Source: Paludibacterium yongneupense DSM 18731
Lineage (GTDB): Bacteria > Pseudomonadota > Gammaproteobacteria > Burkholderiales > Chromobacteriaceae
Assembly (NCBI RefSeq): GCF_000422925.1
Contig: NZ_KE383957.1
Location: forward strand, 28,534 to 92,533
DNA: 64,000 bases
Reading direction: 5' to 3'
Position numbers and translations under genes: made by a program. Positions within the stretch are counted from its first letter, which is position 1. Every line of letters begins with the position of its first letter. This document shows, one piece after another, positions 38,014 to 47,708 of this stretch. The notes under the pieces are model-generated. The model made no database searches. It was not told the DNA's origin and saw only the letters and a list, made by a program, of their open reading frames with translations.

Positions 38014-38580
38014 TTAGACGGCCTGAGCGGCGATGGTGCCGCGAGCGGTATCAAATGCCTTGGCGCGTGCTTCGTCGCCCATGGCCAGACCTTCTGCACG
38101 CACGATGGTGACATCGGTGATGCCGAGGAAACCGAACAGGGTCGTCAGGTGGGTTTCCTGATGGTCGTAAGCTTCTCCGCCGCCGATGTAAGCGCCGCCG
38201 CGGGAAGAGACGATGATGACTTTCTTGCCGCCGGCCAGGCCGGTCGGGCCGTTTTCGGTGTACTTGAAGGTACGACCGGCGACGCAGATGCGGTCGATCC
38301 ATGCCTTGAGCTGACTCGGCACCCCGAAGTTGTACATCGGTGCACCCACCACGACCACATCGGCGGCCAGGAATTCGCTGATGATGGCTTCGCCCAGCTC
38401 GCTTTCACTGCCGCCGAGAACGGCGCCCGAGAGGTGGGTCAGCGGTGTCGCCGCCAGATCGCGGTAGTCGACATGCGCGTCGGCATGGCTGGCGCGAAGG
38501 TGGGCCACGGCTTCCGCCGTCAGTTGTCGGGAGGCGGAGTTGTCGCCAAGGATGCTGGAATCGAGGTGCAGAATTTTCAT
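38014..38580 (-). CDS. azoR: FMN-dependent NADH-azoreductase
   Basis: 188-residue flavodoxin-like quinone/azo reductase, cytoplasmic. MKILHLDSSILGDNSASRQL is the typical start. The FMN-binding loop is APMYNFGVPSQLKAWIDR, and SRGGAYIGG forms the phosphate/isoalloxazine region. Family length is 190-205. It probably reduces quinones and azo compounds. The gene is alone between a TetR gene upstream and the YbhB gene downstream. Confidence 0.92.
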   Translation of the reverse strand: MKILHLDSSILGDNSASRQLTAEAVAHLRASHADAHVDYRDLAATPLTHLSGAVLGGSESELGEAIISEFLAADVVVVGAPMYNFGVPSQLKAWIDRICVAGRTFKYTENGPTGLAGGKKVIIVSSRGGAYIGGGEAYDHQETHLTTLFGFLGITDVTIVRAEGLAMGDEARAKAFDTARGTIAAQAV

Positions 38581-38641
38581 ATAAGCTCCGAGAGGGACCG
38601 GTGTCTCAATTTCATCCGGGTTTTCCGGCTGATCTGAGTAC

Positions 38642-38663
38642 CGCCATCAATGGTCTGATGGCG
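38642..38663. promoter_or_regulatory. Inverted repeat in the azoR upstream region
   Basis: CGCCATCA and TGATGGCG form perfect 8-bp arms around 6 bases, 62 bp before the azoR start. A regulator binding site in the azoR promoter is possible. The TetR product encoded just upstream is one candidate binder. Confidence 0.35.
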
Positions 38664-38766
38664 TATACATTAGCGGTTATTATCCCGGCTCTGAGCGGAC
38701 TGACTAGACGGTGCCGAGAGGAAGCATCGTTCTACTGCTGGGACAATGCTTCGTGTTGAATCAGTC

Positions 38767-39414
38767 CTAACACGGATAACGATCGTACAAGCGGCGGAAA
38801 CCGTCGCGGAACTCAGCCTGGATGAACGGCTTGAGCAAGGCCAGCACCTGGCGCACCCCGCGATGACCCGCTTCTTCCGTGATGGGCGCGCGTGGTCGTG
38901 CCGTCTGCTCGAAGGCGAACCAGAATTTGACCACCAGCCAGATATTGATGCTGACGGCTTCGACGTCTTCGTCGTCCATGCACAGCAAGCCGAGGCGGAT
39001 GAATTCGCGAAAATGTCCGGCCAGAATGCTTCGCATCTCGGTGTTGACGAATTGCTGATACTCGGTCTGCATCTGCGGGTTGCGCGCGAGCAGGCCGGGC
39101 AGGTCGTAGAACATGAAGCGGAAGCGCCACATCGCCTGAAAGGCGGTGTCGAGATAGTTGACGAGATCGTCTACCGTCATTTTTTGCGAGGCATCCATGC
39201 CAAGCCGCTCAGTGATGAATGTGCGATATTGCAAGAAAATCTGGTAGACGATTTCCTCTTTATTGCGGAAGTGATAGTAGAGATTGCCGGGGCTGATGCC
39301 GAGGTGGGCCGCGATATGGTTGGTGGTGATGTTGCGCTCGCCCTGCTGATTGAACAGGTCCAGGCTCTCTTGCACGATGCGGTCGTAGGTTTTGATACGG
39401 GTCTTGCTGCTCAT
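38767..39414 (-). CDS. TetR/AcrR family transcriptional regulator
   Basis: 215-residue regulator. The N-terminal helix-turn-helix is clear (residues about 12-58: TTNHIAAHLGISPGNLYYHF then RNKEEIVYQIF). A C-terminal ligand domain of about 150 residues follows and has no assignable specificity. ATG 39414 gives the normal N-terminus; upstream in-frame codons to 39567 overlap the prfC end and encode an atypical low-complexity stretch. It lies upstream of azoR on the same strand and downstream of prfC. Confidence 0.87.
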   Translation of the reverse strand: MSSKTRIKTYDRIVQESLDLFNQQGERNITTNHIAAHLGISPGNLYYHFRNKEEIVYQIFLQYRTFITERLGMDASQKMTVDDLVNYLDTAFQAMWRFRFMFYDLPGLLARNPQMQTEYQQFVNTEMRSILAGHFREFIRLGLLCMDDEDVEAVSINIWLVVKFWFAFEQTARPRAPITEEAGHRGVRQVLALLKPFIQAEFRDGFRRLYDRYPC

Positions 39415-39502
39415 GGCGTGGCCACTGTCATCAGGGTTGATCGGAACCAGTATGCCACGAAGCGCGACGCGGGCATCGCCCGCGCGCCCCCCGGGCGCCG
39501 GC

Positions 39503-41134
39503 TTATTCGTTGAGGCGGACGGCATGCTCCCGTGTCTCGTGGAATACGATGTCCGGCCAGCGTTCATGCGTGAGCTGCAGATTGACGCGGCTGGACGCCA
39601 GGTAGGCCAGGTTGCCGCCGGCGTCTGTCGCCATATTGTTGATCAGCCCGCGTTCGAACTCTTCGAGTTTCTTGCGGTCGGGCGCGCTGACCCAGCGTGC
39701 GCTCCATATCTGGGTCGACTCGAAGGCGGCATCGACACCGTACTCCGACGCCAGGCGGGCGGCCACGACGTCGAACTGCAGTACGCCGACCGCGCCGAGG
39801 ATCAGGTCGCCGCCGTTGTGCGGGCGGAATACCTGCACCGCTCCTTCTTCCCCCAGCTGTTGCAGGCCTTTCTGCAACTGCTTCATCTTCAGCGGGTTCT
39901 TGATGCGCACGATGCGGAACATTTCGGGCGCGAAAAACGGAATGCCGGTGTACTGCAGGGCCTCTCCTTCGGAGAAGCTGTCGCCGATCTGGATATTGCC
40001 GTGGTTGGGAATGCCGATGATGTCTCCGGCATAGGCCTCTTCCACCGTTTCGCGCTCGTGCGCCATGAAGGTCACGACGCTGGAGGCCGAAATTTCGCGG
40101 TTCAGGCGCAAGTGCTTCATTTTCATGCCGCGTTCGAAACGGCCGGAGCAGACGCGCAGAAAAGCGATGCGATCGCGGTGCTTCGGATCCATATTGGCCT
40201 GGATCTTGAATACGAAACCTGAAAATGCGTCTTCGGACGGCGATACGGAGCGTACGGTCGCATCGCGGTCGGCCGGCGCAGGCGCCCAGTTGATCAGCGC
40301 GTCGAGAATTTCGCGAACGCCGAAGTTGTTGATTGCCGAGCCGAAGAAGACCGGCGTCAGCGTGCCGGCCAGGAAATCGTCAAGGTCGAACTCGTTGGAC
40401 GCGCCCTTGACGAGTTCGATCTCCATGCGCAACTGTTCCATTTCGAGGGGGAACAGTTCGTCCAGGCGCGGATTGTCGATGCCGCGAATGACTTCGACAT
40501 CGTCGATGCGCTTTTCGCTGCCCGCCGCGAACAGGATGATCTCGTCGTTGAGCAGGCTGTAGACGCCGCGGAAGGTCTTGCCCATGCCGATGGGCCAGGT
40601 GACCGGCGCACAGCGGATGTCGAGCACGTTTTCGACTTCATCCAGCAGTTCCAGCGAGTCGCGGACTTCACGGTCGTACTTGTTCATGAAGGTGACGATG
40701 GGCGTGTTGCGCAGGCGGCAGACGTTGAGCAGCTTGATCGTCTGCTCTTCCACGCCCTTGGCGGCGTCGATCACCATCAGCGCCGAGTCGACGGCGGTCA
40801 GAACGCGGTAGGTATCTTCCGAAAAGTCCTGGTGGCCCGGGGTGTCGAGCAGGTTGACGGTGTGATCGCGATATTCGAATTGCATGACCGACGAGGCGAC
40901 CGAAATGCCGCGCTGCTTCTCGATGTCCATCCAGTCCGAGGTGGCGAATTTGCCGGTTTTTTTGCCCTTGACGGTGCCTGCCTGCTGAATGGCGCCGGAG
41001 AACAGCAATAGTTTTTCCGTCAGCGTGGTCTTGCCCGCGTCGGGGTGGGAGATGATGGCGAAGGTGCGGCGATGCGCCACTTCCTCGGCGATGCGAGTCA
41101 ATTCGGTCGACATGGGGGCTTGGATGGCGCTCAA
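39503..41134 (-). CDS. prfC: Peptide chain release factor 3
   Basis: 543-residue translational GTPase RF3, which recycles RF1 and RF2 after peptide release. G1 is [10 protein letters not shown] (about residues 29-38), switch I with [13 protein letters not shown]3 [15 protein letters not shown]4 NKYD; domains II and III follow (residues about 290-540). It starts [12 protein letters not shown]; the second Met (41113) is a possible alternative. Single gene, divergent from ribE. Confidence 0.96.
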   Translation of the reverse strand: MSAIQAPMSTELTRIAEEVAHRRTFAIISHPDAGKTTLTEKLLLFSGAIQQAGTVKGKKTGKFATSDWMDIEKQRGISVASSVMQFEYRDHTVNLLDTPGHQDFSEDTYRVLTAVDSALMVIDAAKGVEEQTIKLLNVCRLRNTPIVTFMNKYDREVRDSLELLDEVENVLDIRCAPVTWPIGMGKTFRGVYSLLNDEIILFAAGSEKRIDDVEVIRGIDNPRLDELFPLEMEQLRMEIELVKGASNEFDLDDFLAGTLTPVFFGSAINNFGVREILDALINWAPAPADRDATVRSVSPSEDAFSGFVFKIQANMDPKHRDRIAFLRVCSGRFERGMKMKHLRLNREISASSVVTFMAHERETVEEAYAGDIIGIPNHGNIQIGDSFSEGEALQYTGIPFFAPEMFRIVRIKNPLKMKQLQKGLQQLGEEGAVQVFRPHNGGDLILGAVGVLQFDVVAARLASEYGVDAAFESTQIWSARWVSAPDRKKLEEFERGLINNMATDAGGNLAYLASSRVNLQLTHERWPDIVFHETREHAVRLNE

Positions 41135-41167
41135 AAGGACCCATTTTACCTAATATGTCGCGCCAAG

Positions 41168-41248
41168 CAAAACCGGCCTCCGTGCCGATGATCGCCGGGG
41201 GAGGGCGTGCCCTGTGCGCCGGTCTGCTCGGCAGGCAGGCCGGTTTTG
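41168..41248. other. Long imperfect inverted repeat between prfC and ribE
   Basis: CAAAACCGGCCT (41168-41179) and AGGCCGGTTTTG (41237-41248) are perfect 12-base complements. Inside them TGCCGA and TCGGCA pair again, giving a stem of about 18 pairs with a small internal loop and a loop of about 39 bases. No T run follows in the plus direction. It lies 48 bases before ribE in the divergent intergenic region. No FMN riboswitch motif was recognised here. Confidence 0.55.
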
Positions 41249-41296
41249 GTTATCATGGCCTCAATACAGACTTAAATTACGCGGAATCCATTGCTC

Positions 41297-41914
41297 ATGT
41301 TTACCGGAATCGTCCAGGGGTGCGCCGAAATCGTTGGCGTCGAAGAAAAACAGGATTTCCGAACCCATACCGTGCGCCTGCCGGCGACGCTGCTCGAGGG
41401 CTTGTCCCTCGGCGCCTCGGTCGCCCACAATGGCTGCTGCCTGACCGCTACCGCGATCGACGGCGATCGGGTGTCGTTCGATTTGATGCAGGAAACGCTG
41501 CGGGTGACCAATCTCGGCACGGTGGCGGTCGGGGACCGTGTCAACGTCGAACGCGCTGCGCGCTTCGGCGATGATATCGGCGGGCATGCGATGTCGGGCC
41601 ACATCCTGTGCCAGGCGCAGGTGTCCGAGATCATCGACAGTCCGAACAACCGCACCGTATGGCTGGATCTGCCGCCGTCGGTGATGAAGTATGTGTTCAC
41701 CAAGGGCTATATCGGCATCGATGGCATCAGCCTGACCATCGGCCTCGTTCGCGGCGCGTCGTTCTGCGTGCACCTGATCCCCGAAACGCTGAGCCGTACC
41801 AACATGGGTGAGCGCCGTGCCGGCGATCGCGTCAATATCGAAATCGACCCGCAAACGCAGGCGATCGTCGAAACCGTCGAACGCGTGCTGGCCGAGCGTG
41901 CCGGTCAATCCTGA
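41297..41914 (+). CDS. ribE: Riboflavin synthase, alpha chain
   Basis: 205-residue riboflavin synthase (RibE, called RibC in E. coli), which dismutates two lumazines to riboflavin. It starts MFTGIVQG, the family start. Two lumazine-binding repeats follow: [18 protein letters not shown] with SFDLMQETL in the first, and [10 protein letters not shown] with [13 protein letters not shown] in the second. First gene of ribE-ribBA-ribH-nusB. Confidence 0.96.
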   Translation: MFTGIVQGCAEIVGVEEKQDFRTHTVRLPATLLEGLSLGASVAHNGCCLTATAIDGDRVSFDLMQETLRVTNLGTVAVGDRVNVERAARFGDDIGGHAMSGHILCQAQVSEIIDSPNNRTVWLDLPPSVMKYVFTKGYIGIDGISLTIGLVRGASFCVHLIPETLSRTNMGERRAGDRVNIEIDPQTQAIVETVERVLAERAGQS

Positions 41915-41956
41915 AGTCCGTCGGGCCGGTACAAGCCGGCCGAACAAGGAACTGTA

Positions 41957-43066
41957 ATGTCCATTTCCCCCGTGCAAGAAATCGTCGCCGACATCCGTGC
42001 CGGCAGAATGGTGGTCCTCGTCGATGCCGAGGACCGCGAAAACGAAGGCGATCTGGTGATGGCCGCCCAGTGCGTGACGCCCGAAGCCATCAACTTCATG
42101 GCCCGTTTCGGCCGTGGCCTGATCTGTCTGACTCTGACCGAGGATCGCTGCCGCCAGTTGAGCTTGCCGCCCATGGTCAGTCAGAACGGCGCTCAGCACG
42201 GGACCAATTTCACCGTGTCCATCGAAGCGCGCGAAGGCGTGACCACGGGCATCTCCGCCGCCGACCGCGCCCATACCATTCGCGTCGCCTGCGCGGCGAC
42301 GGCCCGCGCCGACGACCTGGTGCAGCCTGGCCATGTCTTTCCTCTGAAAGCGCAGGAGGGCGGGGTGCTGGTGCGTGCCGGCCATACCGAGGCCGGTTGC
42401 GATCTGGCGCAGATGGCGGGCCTGGAGCCGGCGGCGGTGATCTGCGAGATCATGAACGACGACGGCACCATGGCGCGTCTTCCCGAACTGGTCGAATTCG
42501 CCGCCCTGCACGGCATTCGCATCGGGACGATCGCCGATTTGATCCAGTACCGCAGCGCGACCGAATGTCTGGTGGAAAAAGTCGGCCAACGTGCGATCGA
42601 GACGCCGTTCGGCAGCTTCGAGATGCATGTGTTCCGCGATGTCCTGACCCAGGCGACGCACTTGGCGCTGGCCAAGGGCGAGATCCGTGCCGCGCACGAA
42701 ACCCTGGTGCGGGTGCACGAACCGGTTTCGATAATGGACCTGCTCGACCCGTTGTCATCGCGGCATTCGTGGACGGTTCCGGGAGCGCTCGAAGAAATCG
42801 AGGAGGCAGGCTGCGGCGTAGTCATCCTGTTGCATCGCGACGAGAGCGGCGCGGATCTGCTGGCGCGGGCGCTGCCGCCTGCGACGCCCGAAACGCGGGT
42901 GTGGGATAACAAGACCTTCGGCATTGGCGCGCAGATTTTGCGCACGCTCGGCGTCGGGCGCATGCGTCTGATGTCTTCGCCTACGCCCTTGCCGGGCATG
43001 TCCGGTTTTGATCTCGAAGTCTGCGGATTTTGTCAGCCCGCGCACGGCGGCGGCGAAATAGGTTAA
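41957..43066 (+). CDS. ribBA: 3,4-dihydroxy-2-butanone-4-phosphate synthase with degenerate GTP cyclohydrolase II domain
   Basis: 369-residue RibBA-type protein. Residues 1-200 are an intact DHBP synthase: [15 protein letters not shown] (metal and substrate acids), [12 protein letters not shown], and HTEAGCDLA. Residues 205-369 align to GTP cyclohydrolase II but lack its zinc cysteines: where RibA has VHSECLTGD and SLRCDCG, this protein has [15 protein letters not shown] with no Cys. The second half is therefore probably not catalytic, and a separate ribA should exist elsewhere. AAGGA precedes the ATG. Confidence 0.93.
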   Translation: MSISPVQEIVADIRAGRMVVLVDAEDRENEGDLVMAAQCVTPEAINFMARFGRGLICLTLTEDRCRQLSLPPMVSQNGAQHGTNFTVSIEAREGVTTGISAADRAHTIRVACAATARADDLVQPGHVFPLKAQEGGVLVRAGHTEAGCDLAQMAGLEPAAVICEIMNDDGTMARLPELVEFAALHGIRIGTIADLIQYRSATECLVEKVGQRAIETPFGSFEMHVFRDVLTQATHLALAKGEIRAAHETLVRVHEPVSIMDLLDPLSSRHSWTVPGALEEIEEAGCGVVILLHRDESGADLLARALPPATPETRVWDNKTFGIGAQILRTLGVGRMRLMSSPTPLPGMSGFDLEVCGFCQPAHGGGEIG

Positions 43067-43113
43067 AATAGTCGTCTTTTATCGATTCCATTTTGATCGC
43101 CGCGAGGATTTCC

Positions 43114-43581
43114 ATGCTTGACGCCATTACCCGCATCGAACCCAATCTTGACGGACGCGGTCTGAAGATCGGTATCGCGATGAGCCGATTCAACGAACCG
43201 GTCTGCCTCGGTCTGCGCGACGCCTGCCTGGCCGAACTGGCCCGGCTCGGCGTGGCGCCGTCCGACGTCGTGCTTGCCTCTGCACCCGGGGCGCTCGAGC
43301 TGCCGCTGGTACTGAAGACGATGGCCGCGAGCGGACGCTTTGACGCGCTGATCGCGCTGGGAGCCGTGATTCGCGGTGAAACCTACCATTTCGAACTGGT
43401 TTCCAACGAGTCCGGCGCCGGTCTGACCCGCGTCGGGCTGGATGCTTCCATCCCTTTGGCCAACGCTGTCCTGACGACCGAAACCGATGAACAGGCCGAG
43501 GTCCGGGTACAGGAAAAGGGCGCCGATGCCGCCCGCGTCGCGATCGAAATGGCTCGTTTGCAGCAGGTTTTGCGCGCCTGA
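43114..43581 (+). CDS. ribH: 6,7-dimethyl-8-ribityllumazine synthase
   Basis: 155-residue lumazine synthase that condenses the DHBP product with the pyrimidine to give the RibE substrate. Motifs: [42 protein letters not shown] (catalytic His) and [16 protein letters not shown] precedes ATG 43114; an upstream TTG (43093) was not used. It is 47 bases after ribBA and 41 before nusB. Confidence 0.96.
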   Translation: MLDAITRIEPNLDGRGLKIGIAMSRFNEPVCLGLRDACLAELARLGVAPSDVVLASAPGALELPLVLKTMAASGRFDALIALGAVIRGETYHFELVSNESGAGLTRVGLDASIPLANAVLTTETDEQAEVRVQEKGADAARVAIEMARLQQVLRA

Positions 43582-43622
43582 TCTCGTCGCTTACGCTCTT
43601 TGAATTAAGGAATGACCCACCC

Positions 43623-44057
43623 ATGAAAACTGCCCGTCGACGTGCCCGCGAATTTGCCATCCAGGGCATCTACGAGTGGGAGCTGAACCCGGATCGCGCC
43701 CCGTCGCTGATCGAGAAGCATCTCCGAGAAAACGATTACTTCGTCAAGGCCGACGAAGCCCTGTTCCGTACGCTGCTGTACGGCGTCCTGAAGGATGTCG
43801 ATGCCTTGTCGGCCCTGGTCGGACGGTATTACGAACGCGCGGCCGAGGACGTGAGCCCGGTCGAACGCGCGGTACTGCTGATGGCTGCGCTGGAGTTGAG
43901 CCAGCATCCGGAGACTCCGTATCCGGTGATCATCAACGAAGCGATCGAAATCACCAAGACTTTCGGCGGCACTGACGGCCACCGGTTTGTCAACGGCGTG
44001 CTGGACAAGCTGGCTGCCGAAGTGCGTGGCGACGAAGTCGCCCGTCGTCCGTCCTGA
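43623..44057 (+). CDS. nusB: Transcription antitermination factor NusB
   Basis: 144-residue all-helical RNA-binding factor that acts with NusE at boxA of rRNA operons. RRRAREFAIQGIYEWELN is the typical start, and ELSQHPETPYPVIINEAIEITKTFGGTDGHRFVNGVLDKL is conserved near the end (in consecutive blocks). Coupled with ribH as in most proteobacteria. AAGGAATG precedes the start. Confidence 0.96.
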   Translation: MKTARRRAREFAIQGIYEWELNPDRAPSLIEKHLRENDYFVKADEALFRTLLYGVLKDVDALSALVGRYYERAAEDVSPVERAVLLMAALELSQHPETPYPVIINEAIEITKTFGGTDGHRFVNGVLDKLAAEVRGDEVARRPS

Positions 44058-44117
44058 AGCCTCCCGGGCCGGTTGTTTCCGACCGGCCGTTTCTATCGCC
44101 GCGTACCCGCGAACAAG

Positions 44118-45071
44118 ATGAACGAATTCGATCTGATCCAGCGTTTTTTTACCCGCCCGGTCCAGGGAGTGGAACTGGGTGTCGGAGATGATGCGGCGAT
44201 TATTCGTCCTGGCATCGGTCACGATCTGCATGTGTCCACCGATATGCTGGTGGAGGGGCGGCACTTTTTCCCCGATGTCGACCCCTTTGCCCTCGGGCAC
44301 AAGACGCTGGCCGTCAATTTGTCCGATATGGCGGCCATGGGCGCTCGACCCCGCTGGGCCTTGCTGTCGCTGGCCCTGCCGGCCGTTGATCCCGAATGGC
44401 TCGGTGCGTTTGCGCGCGGGTTTTTCGCCCTGGCCGATCTGCACGGTGTCGCACTGGTCGGGGGGGACACGACACGCGGCCCGCTGACCCTGTCGGTGAC
44501 CATCGTGGGCGAAGCCCCTGCCGGGCGCGCACTGCGGCGCGACGCCGCGCAAGTCGGCGACGATGTGTGGGTCAGCGGAGAGTTGGGCGCGGCGGCGTTG
44601 GCGGTGCAACACCGCCTGAATGGCGATCAGGGCCTGACGGAGGCGGCGCTGGAAGCCTGCCGCCGCAGGCTCGACTATCCGCAACCCCGGGTTGCTCTCG
44701 GCGCCTTGCTGCTGGATTGCGCCCACGCCGCCGTCGACGTTTCCGATGGTCTGGCTGCCGATCTCGGTCATGTGCTGGAGCGTTCGGCGCTCGGAGCCGA
44801 AATCTGGTTCGATGCGATTCCTTCGCCCGCCTGCCTGGGGGTGAAGCGGCGGCCGTATCTGGATGCGCTGCTCAGCGGTGGCGACGATTACGAATTATGT
44901 TTCACCGCGGCCTCGTCCGAACGTGCGGCGATCTCCAGTCTCGCTTCAGCGGCTGGCTGTCGTCTGTCCCGTATCGGACGAACGGTGGCCGAGCCGGGCT
45001 TGCGGCTTCTGGACGCGGACGGCAATACCCTGCCCCTGAGGAGCCATGGTTTTGACCACTTTCAAGATTAA
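44118..45071 (+). CDS. thiL: Thiamine-monophosphate kinase
   Basis: 317-residue ATP-dependent kinase making thiamine diphosphate from thiamine monophosphate. NEFDLIQRFF opens the protein; GDDAAII, STDMLVEGRHF, and GHKTLAVNLSDMAAMGARP are the nucleotide and metal motifs, with VGGDTTRGPL and DVSDGLAADLGHVLE later. ATG 44118 matches the homolog start. It overlaps pgpA by 26 bases. Confidence 0.95.
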   Translation: MNEFDLIQRFFTRPVQGVELGVGDDAAIIRPGIGHDLHVSTDMLVEGRHFFPDVDPFALGHKTLAVNLSDMAAMGARPRWALLSLALPAVDPEWLGAFARGFFALADLHGVALVGGDTTRGPLTLSVTIVGEAPAGRALRRDAAQVGDDVWVSGELGAAALAVQHRLNGDQGLTEAALEACRRRLDYPQPRVALGALLLDCAHAAVDVSDGLAADLGHVLERSALGAEIWFDAIPSPACLGVKRRPYLDALLSGGDDYELCFTAASSERAAISSLASAAGCRLSRIGRTVAEPGLRLLDADGNTLPLRSHGFDHFQD

Positions 45072-45552
45072 GCCCGACTGGCGGTTTGTAACCAGCCACC
45101 CGGCCTATTTTATCGCTTTCGGATTTGGCAGCGGCCTGGTGCCATGGGCGCCCGGCACGTTTGGAACGCTGGCGGCTTTCCCGTGCTATTTCGTGCTCTC
45201 GGCCCTGGGCGTGCATGGCGCCTGGCTGGCGGCCCTGTGCCTGCCCCTGTTCTGGCTGGGGGTCAAGGTCAGTGCGATGGCGGACGAAGCGCTCGGGGTT
45301 CACGATCACGGCGGTGCCAACTTCGACGAAGTCGTCGCCATGTTGCTTATTCTGGCGGTGACCCCGGCGACCCCTCTGGCCTGGCTCGTCGCTTTCCTGT
45401 TGTTCCGCCTGTTCGATATCGCCAAGCCCTGGCCTATCAGCTGGCTGGATCGCTCCGTGCATGGCGGCTTCGGTGTGATGGTGGACGATATTGCCGCGGC
45501 GATTCCGGTCATGCTGCTGCTGCGGCTGGCGGTGCATTTGGGCTGGTTGTAA
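45046..45552 (+). CDS. pgpA: Phosphatidylglycerophosphatase A
   Basis: 168-residue inner-membrane phosphatase that converts phosphatidylglycerophosphate to phosphatidylglycerol. GSGLVPWAPGTFGTLAAFP is the family signature, and DDHGGANFDEVVAML and RLFDIAKPWPI are also conserved. Several hydrophobic helices. Start lies inside thiL. Confidence 0.94.
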   Translation: MVLTTFKIKPDWRFVTSHPAYFIAFGFGSGLVPWAPGTFGTLAAFPCYFVLSALGVHGAWLAALCLPLFWLGVKVSAMADEALGVHDHGGANFDEVVAMLLILAVTPATPLAWLVAFLLFRLFDIAKPWPISWLDRSVHGGFGVMVDDIAAAIPVMLLLRLAVHLGWL

Positions 45553-45573
45553 GGCTGCGCCATGCACCGCCTG

Positions 45574-45595
45574 CGCGATTTGAAACAAAATCGCG
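45574..45595 (+). other. Hairpin after pgpA, possible weak terminator
   Basis: CGCGATTT and AAATCGCG form an 8-bp stem with a 6-base loop, 21 bases after the pgpA stop. No T run follows, so termination is uncertain. Confidence 0.4.
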
Positions 45596-45647
45596 GGCGG
45601 GATATGTATATGGGGCGGGGTCTATGGTATGCTTGCCGCCCTTCTGT

Positions 45648-45659
45648 GTGACCCGTCAC
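45648..45659. promoter_or_regulatory. Short palindrome before the RHH gene
   Basis: GTGACCCGTCAC has 5-bp perfect arms and a 2-base centre, 5 bases before the ATG at 45665. It may be an operator for autoregulation by the RHH product. Confidence 0.35.
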
Positions 45660-45664
45660 TGTGC

Positions 45665-46009
45665 ATGAAAGACCCTTGCGATCACTACACGTTTGACCTG
45701 ATAGGCGGCGTGCGTAAAAAACCCGGGCGCAAGCCGCTGGGCGAGCGCGCCATGACGCCTGCCGAGCGCAAGCGGCGTAGTCGCGAACTGAGGCGCAACC
45801 GGCTGCAGGAGCTTTCCGTGACGGTGGAGCTGACGCGCGAGGCGCAGAAGTCGCTGGAAAAAATGATCGAATGGTGGGGCGTGAGCAAGAAGGAGGCGAT
45901 CAATCGCGCCTTGCAGATCGCCTGCCAGTCCCAAACCGGTCGCACAGGCACCCTGTTCGAACCGGACCCCGAATTCGCCGCCCGCCCGTCGCGGCGCAAG
46001 CCGGGCTGA
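45665..46009 (+). CDS. Predicted ribbon-helix-helix DNA-binding protein with AT-hook-like segment
   Basis: 114-residue basic protein of no recognised family. Residues about 17-42 contain an AT-hook-like KKPGRKP core followed by a Arg/Lys-rich stretch (TPAERKRRSRELRR). Residues about 49-85 fit a ribbon-helix-helix pattern: a beta strand LSVTVELT, a helix, and GVSKKEAINRALQIA as the second helix. A regulator is inferred. An alternative ATG at 45629 would add 12 residues. Promoter evidence is weak. Confidence 0.65.
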   Translation: MKDPCDHYTFDLIGGVRKKPGRKPLGERAMTPAERKRRSRELRRNRLQELSVTVELTREAQKSLEKMIEWWGVSKKEAINRALQIACQSQTGRTGTLFEPDPEFAARPSRRKPG

Positions 46010-46012
46010 CGC

Positions 46013-46038
46013 ACGTCGACATCCTGTCGGCACGACGT
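46013..46038. other. Hairpin between convergent genes
   Basis: ACGTCG and CGACGT flank 14 bases in the 35-bp gap between the RHH gene and the chemoreceptor gene. A competing inner stem, CGACA with TGTCG, also exists. No T run. Confidence 0.3.
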
Positions 46039-46044
46039 TCGCCC

Positions 46045-47676
46045 TCAGTCGTTTACCTGAAAACGAACGATATTGTCCGACAGGCGGCGCGAAATTTCTT
46101 GCAGGTGTTGTGCCGTGCCGGTGACCGATTCGATGGCCTGCTTGTTTTGCCGTGCCATTGCCATAATGGCATCCAGGTCGGTGGCCAGCGCCGTGCTTGC
46201 ATCCTGCTGCGCGACCAGCGCGCCGCGAATCTCGCCGAACATGGTGACGCTGGCGACGGCGCCATCCTGAATTTGCCGCATCGACTGACTGGCTGTCCGA
46301 GCCTGATTCTGAACGGTTTCCATCGAATTGCTGCTGGTGAATATACGGCTGGCTGCGTGCTCGCAGTCTATCCTGACCCCGTCGATCAGGCTCCCGATCT
46401 CCTGCGCCGAAACATTGGTGCGCTCCGCCAGCTTGCGCACTTCGTCCGCCACCACGGCGAAACCACGTCCGTACTCGCCTGCGCGCGCCGCTTCGATGGC
46501 CGCGTTCAGCGCGAGCAGATTGGTTTGATCCGCCACCTCCCGGATCAGGGTGGCGATGGCGCCGACTTCCTGTATCTTGGTGTTCAGCAGGCCCACCTCT
46601 TCGGATGCGGCACGCACGGCCTCGCCTGTCTGGTCCAGGGTTGCCACGGCGGCGCCGAGTTCTTCGCCACTCCTGGTGGCCAGGTCCTTGGCGCTGTCCG
46701 CGCGGTTATGGGCATCGTTGGCGTTGCTTTTGACATCCATGATGCTGCCTGCCAACTGATCGATCGCCATCGCGGCCCGCCCGGTCGAGGCTGATTGCCG
46801 CTCGAACGAGCCGGAGGCTCCCGAAGCGACATCGCTGAGCGATTCTGCCGATTGCCGGATCTCGCGGATGTCGCGCTGCAGGGTGTGGACGATCTCGGCC
46901 ATGCCGCTCTGCATGGTGTGGATGGCGCGCGCGAGTTCGGCCGTTTCGTCGGTTCCGTGGGCGACGAAGTTGGCTGTCAGGTCTCCGCTGCCGGCCTGCT
47001 TCGCAGCGGCGATGGCCTCGCGCAAGGGGGTGACGATGCTGTTCGTGAGCCGGTGGGCGAGCAACAGGCTGATGAGGACGGATAAAGCGGCCAGGGCGGC
47101 CAGTACGAGCTGCACCCTGCTGTTGTCAGCCGTCAACTGGGCCGCGTTCGCGTCGATGCGGGCTTGCTGTGTGGCGACCATCGCTCCGACGCTGTCCAGG
47201 TAGCGGTTCAGTGCGGCGGCGAATGGTCCTTCGGCCCTCGTGCGCGCCTCGTCGGCGTGCCCCTGGTCCTTGAGGGCGATGATGGGGTCGCGCAGGGCGA
47301 ACATGGCCTTGCGCCGCGAGGCGATGTCGGCAAGCAGCTGTATGCTGGCCGGATCGTCGCTGCGTCGAGTCAGTTCTTTTTGCAACTCGCTGACTCGCGC
47401 GCTCGTGATCTTCATGTCCGCCTTGATCTGTTTGTTCAGCCCAGGGTCGGCGCTGCGTATCAGAATGCCGGTTCGGACATTATTGATCAGAATGGCATTG
47501 CGCCACTCTGTGGCGATGCGCTCATTGACCAGCAGGCTGCCGTTGATGTCCTGCAAGCGCCGCGAATCGACGCGCAACTCGGCGATGGCGCCCAGTGCGA
47601 TGGCCATGCTCAGGCCGACGACGGCGGCAAACCCCAGGCGCAGGCGGGCGCCTATTCTGAACTGTCTGAGACGCAT
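46045..47676 (-). CDS. Methyl-accepting chemotaxis protein with four-helix-bundle sensor
   Basis: 543-residue membrane chemoreceptor. Membrane segment 1 at about 10-30; periplasmic 4HB_MCP-type helical domain at about 35-185; membrane segment 2 at about 188-208; HAMP at about 210-262; signalling domain at about 280-540 with the hairpin tip [20 protein letters not shown] and [27 protein letters not shown] precedes the start at 47676. It lacks the C-terminal CheR-tethering pentapeptide of Tar-like receptors. The ligand is unknown. It lies 32 bases after the WbuC gene and may be co-transcribed. Confidence 0.93.
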   Translation of the reverse strand: MRLRQFRIGARLRLGFAAVVGLSMAIALGAIAELRVDSRRLQDINGSLLVNERIATEWRNAILINNVRTGILIRSADPGLNKQIKADMKITSARVSELQKELTRRSDDPASIQLLADIASRRKAMFALRDPIIALKDQGHADEARTRAEGPFAAALNRYLDSVGAMVATQQARIDANAAQLTADNSRVQLVLAALAALSVLISLLLAHRLTNSIVTPLREAIAAAKQAGSGDLTANFVAHGTDETAELARAIHTMQSGMAEIVHTLQRDIREIRQSAESLSDVASGASGSFERQSASTGRAAMAIDQLAGSIMDVKSNANDAHNRADSAKDLATRSGEELGAAVATLDQTGEAVRAASEEVGLLNTKIQEVGAIATLIREVADQTNLLALNAAIEAARAGEYGRGFAVVADEVRKLAERTNVSAQEIGSLIDGVRIDCEHAASRIFTSSNSMETVQNQARTASQSMRQIQDGAVASVTMFGEIRGALVAQQDASTALATDLDAIMAMARQNKQAIESVTGTAQHLQEISRRLSDNIVRFQVND

Positions 47677-47708
47677 TGCAACTCCTTCTTGGGCTGAAAG
47701 ATAAAACA

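Noticed and set aside
39415..39567. N-terminal extension of the TetR regulator
   Set aside because: It overlaps the prfC end and is a low-complexity Gly/Ala/Pro/Arg stretch; the HTH domain starts normally from ATG 39414.
41135..41296. FMN riboswitch before ribE
   Set aside because: None of the conserved RFN-element sequence blocks could be found; only the long hairpin is present.
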